64,000 nt of DNA. Origin: Bacteroides sp. OM05-12 (GTDB lineage Bacteria; Bacteroidota; Bacteroidia; Bacteroidales; Bacteroidaceae). The stretch spans positions 12,444 to 76,443 of the forward strand of contig NZ_QSUN01000019.1 of the NCBI RefSeq assembly GCF_003438995.1, read 5' to 3'. Positions 63,794 through 64,000 of the stretch are shown piece by piece. A program made the translations under genes and the position numbers. The notes under the pieces were generated by a model. That model was not told where the DNA came from, did not search any database, and saw nothing but the letters and a program-made list of their open reading frames with translations. Numbering within the stretch: the stretch's first letter is position 1; each line of letters starts with the position of its first letter.

Positions 63794-63867
63794 GGCTCCT
63801 TAGCTCAACTGAATAGAGCATTTGACTACGGATCAAAAGGTTATAGGTTTGAATCCTATAGGAGTCA
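63794..63867 (+). tRNA. tRNA-Arg (anticodon ACG), second copy
   Basis: The 74-nt cloverleaf has acceptor GGCTCCT/AGGAGTC, D stem GCTC/GAGC, anticodon stem TTTGA/TCAAA with the same loop CTACGGA, T stem TAGG/CCTA, and discriminator A. It differs from the first copy in all stems yet keeps the same anticodon. It is 14 bases downstream. Confidence 0.95.
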
Positions 63868-63869
63868 CG

Positions 63870-63902
63870 AAAAAGCTTCAGCAAATGCTGGAGCTTTTTT
63901 AA
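63870..63902 (+). terminator. Intrinsic terminator of the tRNA operon
   Basis: AAAAGCTTCAGCA pairs with TGCTGGAGCTTTT around a short loop, followed by T residues. Confidence 0.85.
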
Positions 63903-63918
63903 TATCCCTTTTTGACGT

Positions 63919-63939
63919 TTTTCAGCATACGGTCGATTG
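63919..63939 (-). repeat. Fragment of the dispersed repeat, inverted
   Basis: These 21 bases are the exact reverse complement of 32173-32193, the right arm of the palindrome in copy B. The CAAACTCCTATCGTTTG core is missing, so this is a truncated copy just past the tRNA terminator. Confidence 0.75.
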
Positions 63940-64000
63940 TTTGGGACCAACGTAAAAACCTGAGGGCTTTTCCTATTATGCATATAACTTAGTTAATCTG

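Noticed and set aside
63761..63955. Short frames across the tRNA genes
   Set aside because: They cover the second tRNA-Arg and its terminator, so they are not genes.

Overview
The window is chromosomal DNA from a member of the Bacteroidales, almost certainly the genus Bacteroides. Three things point there. The promoters upstream of genes have the Bacteroides -7 form TAnnTTTG. Shine-Dalgarno sequences are weak or absent. The gene families are typical of the phylum: an RseC-headed Rnf operon, a complete Bat aerotolerance operon, the small ribosomal protein bL38/DUF4295, HU domains fused to membrane and wall-binding domains, TamB, and SPII lipoproteins. I do not assign a species.

Layout. 1-0.9 kb: end of a DUF3078 outer-membrane protein gene. 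1.2-6.8 kb: rseC-rnfBCDGEA, the ion-translocating ferredoxin:NAD+ oxidoreductase. 6.8-9.1 kb: accessory-looking stretch with a large intergenic repeat (copy A), a 137-nt hairpin, a 69-residue HTH protein and a probable surface lipoprotein. 9.3-24.8 kb: sugar-nucleotide genes (nucleotidyltransferase, galE, later rfbC and ugd), ispE, an M28 peptidase, dnaB, an OprP-like porin, pheT, a YebC regulator, a TSCPD protein, and an FHA protein beside an HU-TM-SPOR protein. 24.8-34.8 kb: tamB, a DUF308 membrane protein, dinB, a second long repeat (copy B), map, tsaD, cinA-like pncC. 34.9-39.5 kb: rpmB-rpmG-bL38, then ftsY-rimO-HU-HU/LysM. 39.6-40.9 kb: a MINPP-like phosphatase. 41.3-50.5 kb: moxR-DUF58-(BatD-like)-batA-batB-batC-batD-batE-PAP2. 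50.7-63.6 kb: a small DNA-binding protein, a UspA tandem protein, TPR protein, gyrA, clpC, htpG, and a patatin/barrel phospholipase. 63.7-63.9 kb: two tRNA-Arg(ACG) genes.

The genes are mostly core housekeeping and energy functions, and no obvious defence locus, prophage, IS or CRISPR array is visible. The unexplained content is between genes. A dispersed repeat family has a palindrome with an invariant loop; three full hairpins and a 21-nt fragment lie in 64 kb. Two copies sit in composite elements of about 0.6 kb carrying nested inverted repeats and roughly 22-nt tandem units. In addition there are two orphan promoter-terminator pairs that look like small RNA genes (near 11.3-11.5 and 31.4-31.5 kb), a multi-branched fold near 20.1 kb, mutually exclusive hairpins between the MINPP and moxR genes, and a long imperfect hairpin in the leader of the small HTH gene. 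These are the best candidates for undescribed biology here, but all remain inferences from sequence alone.
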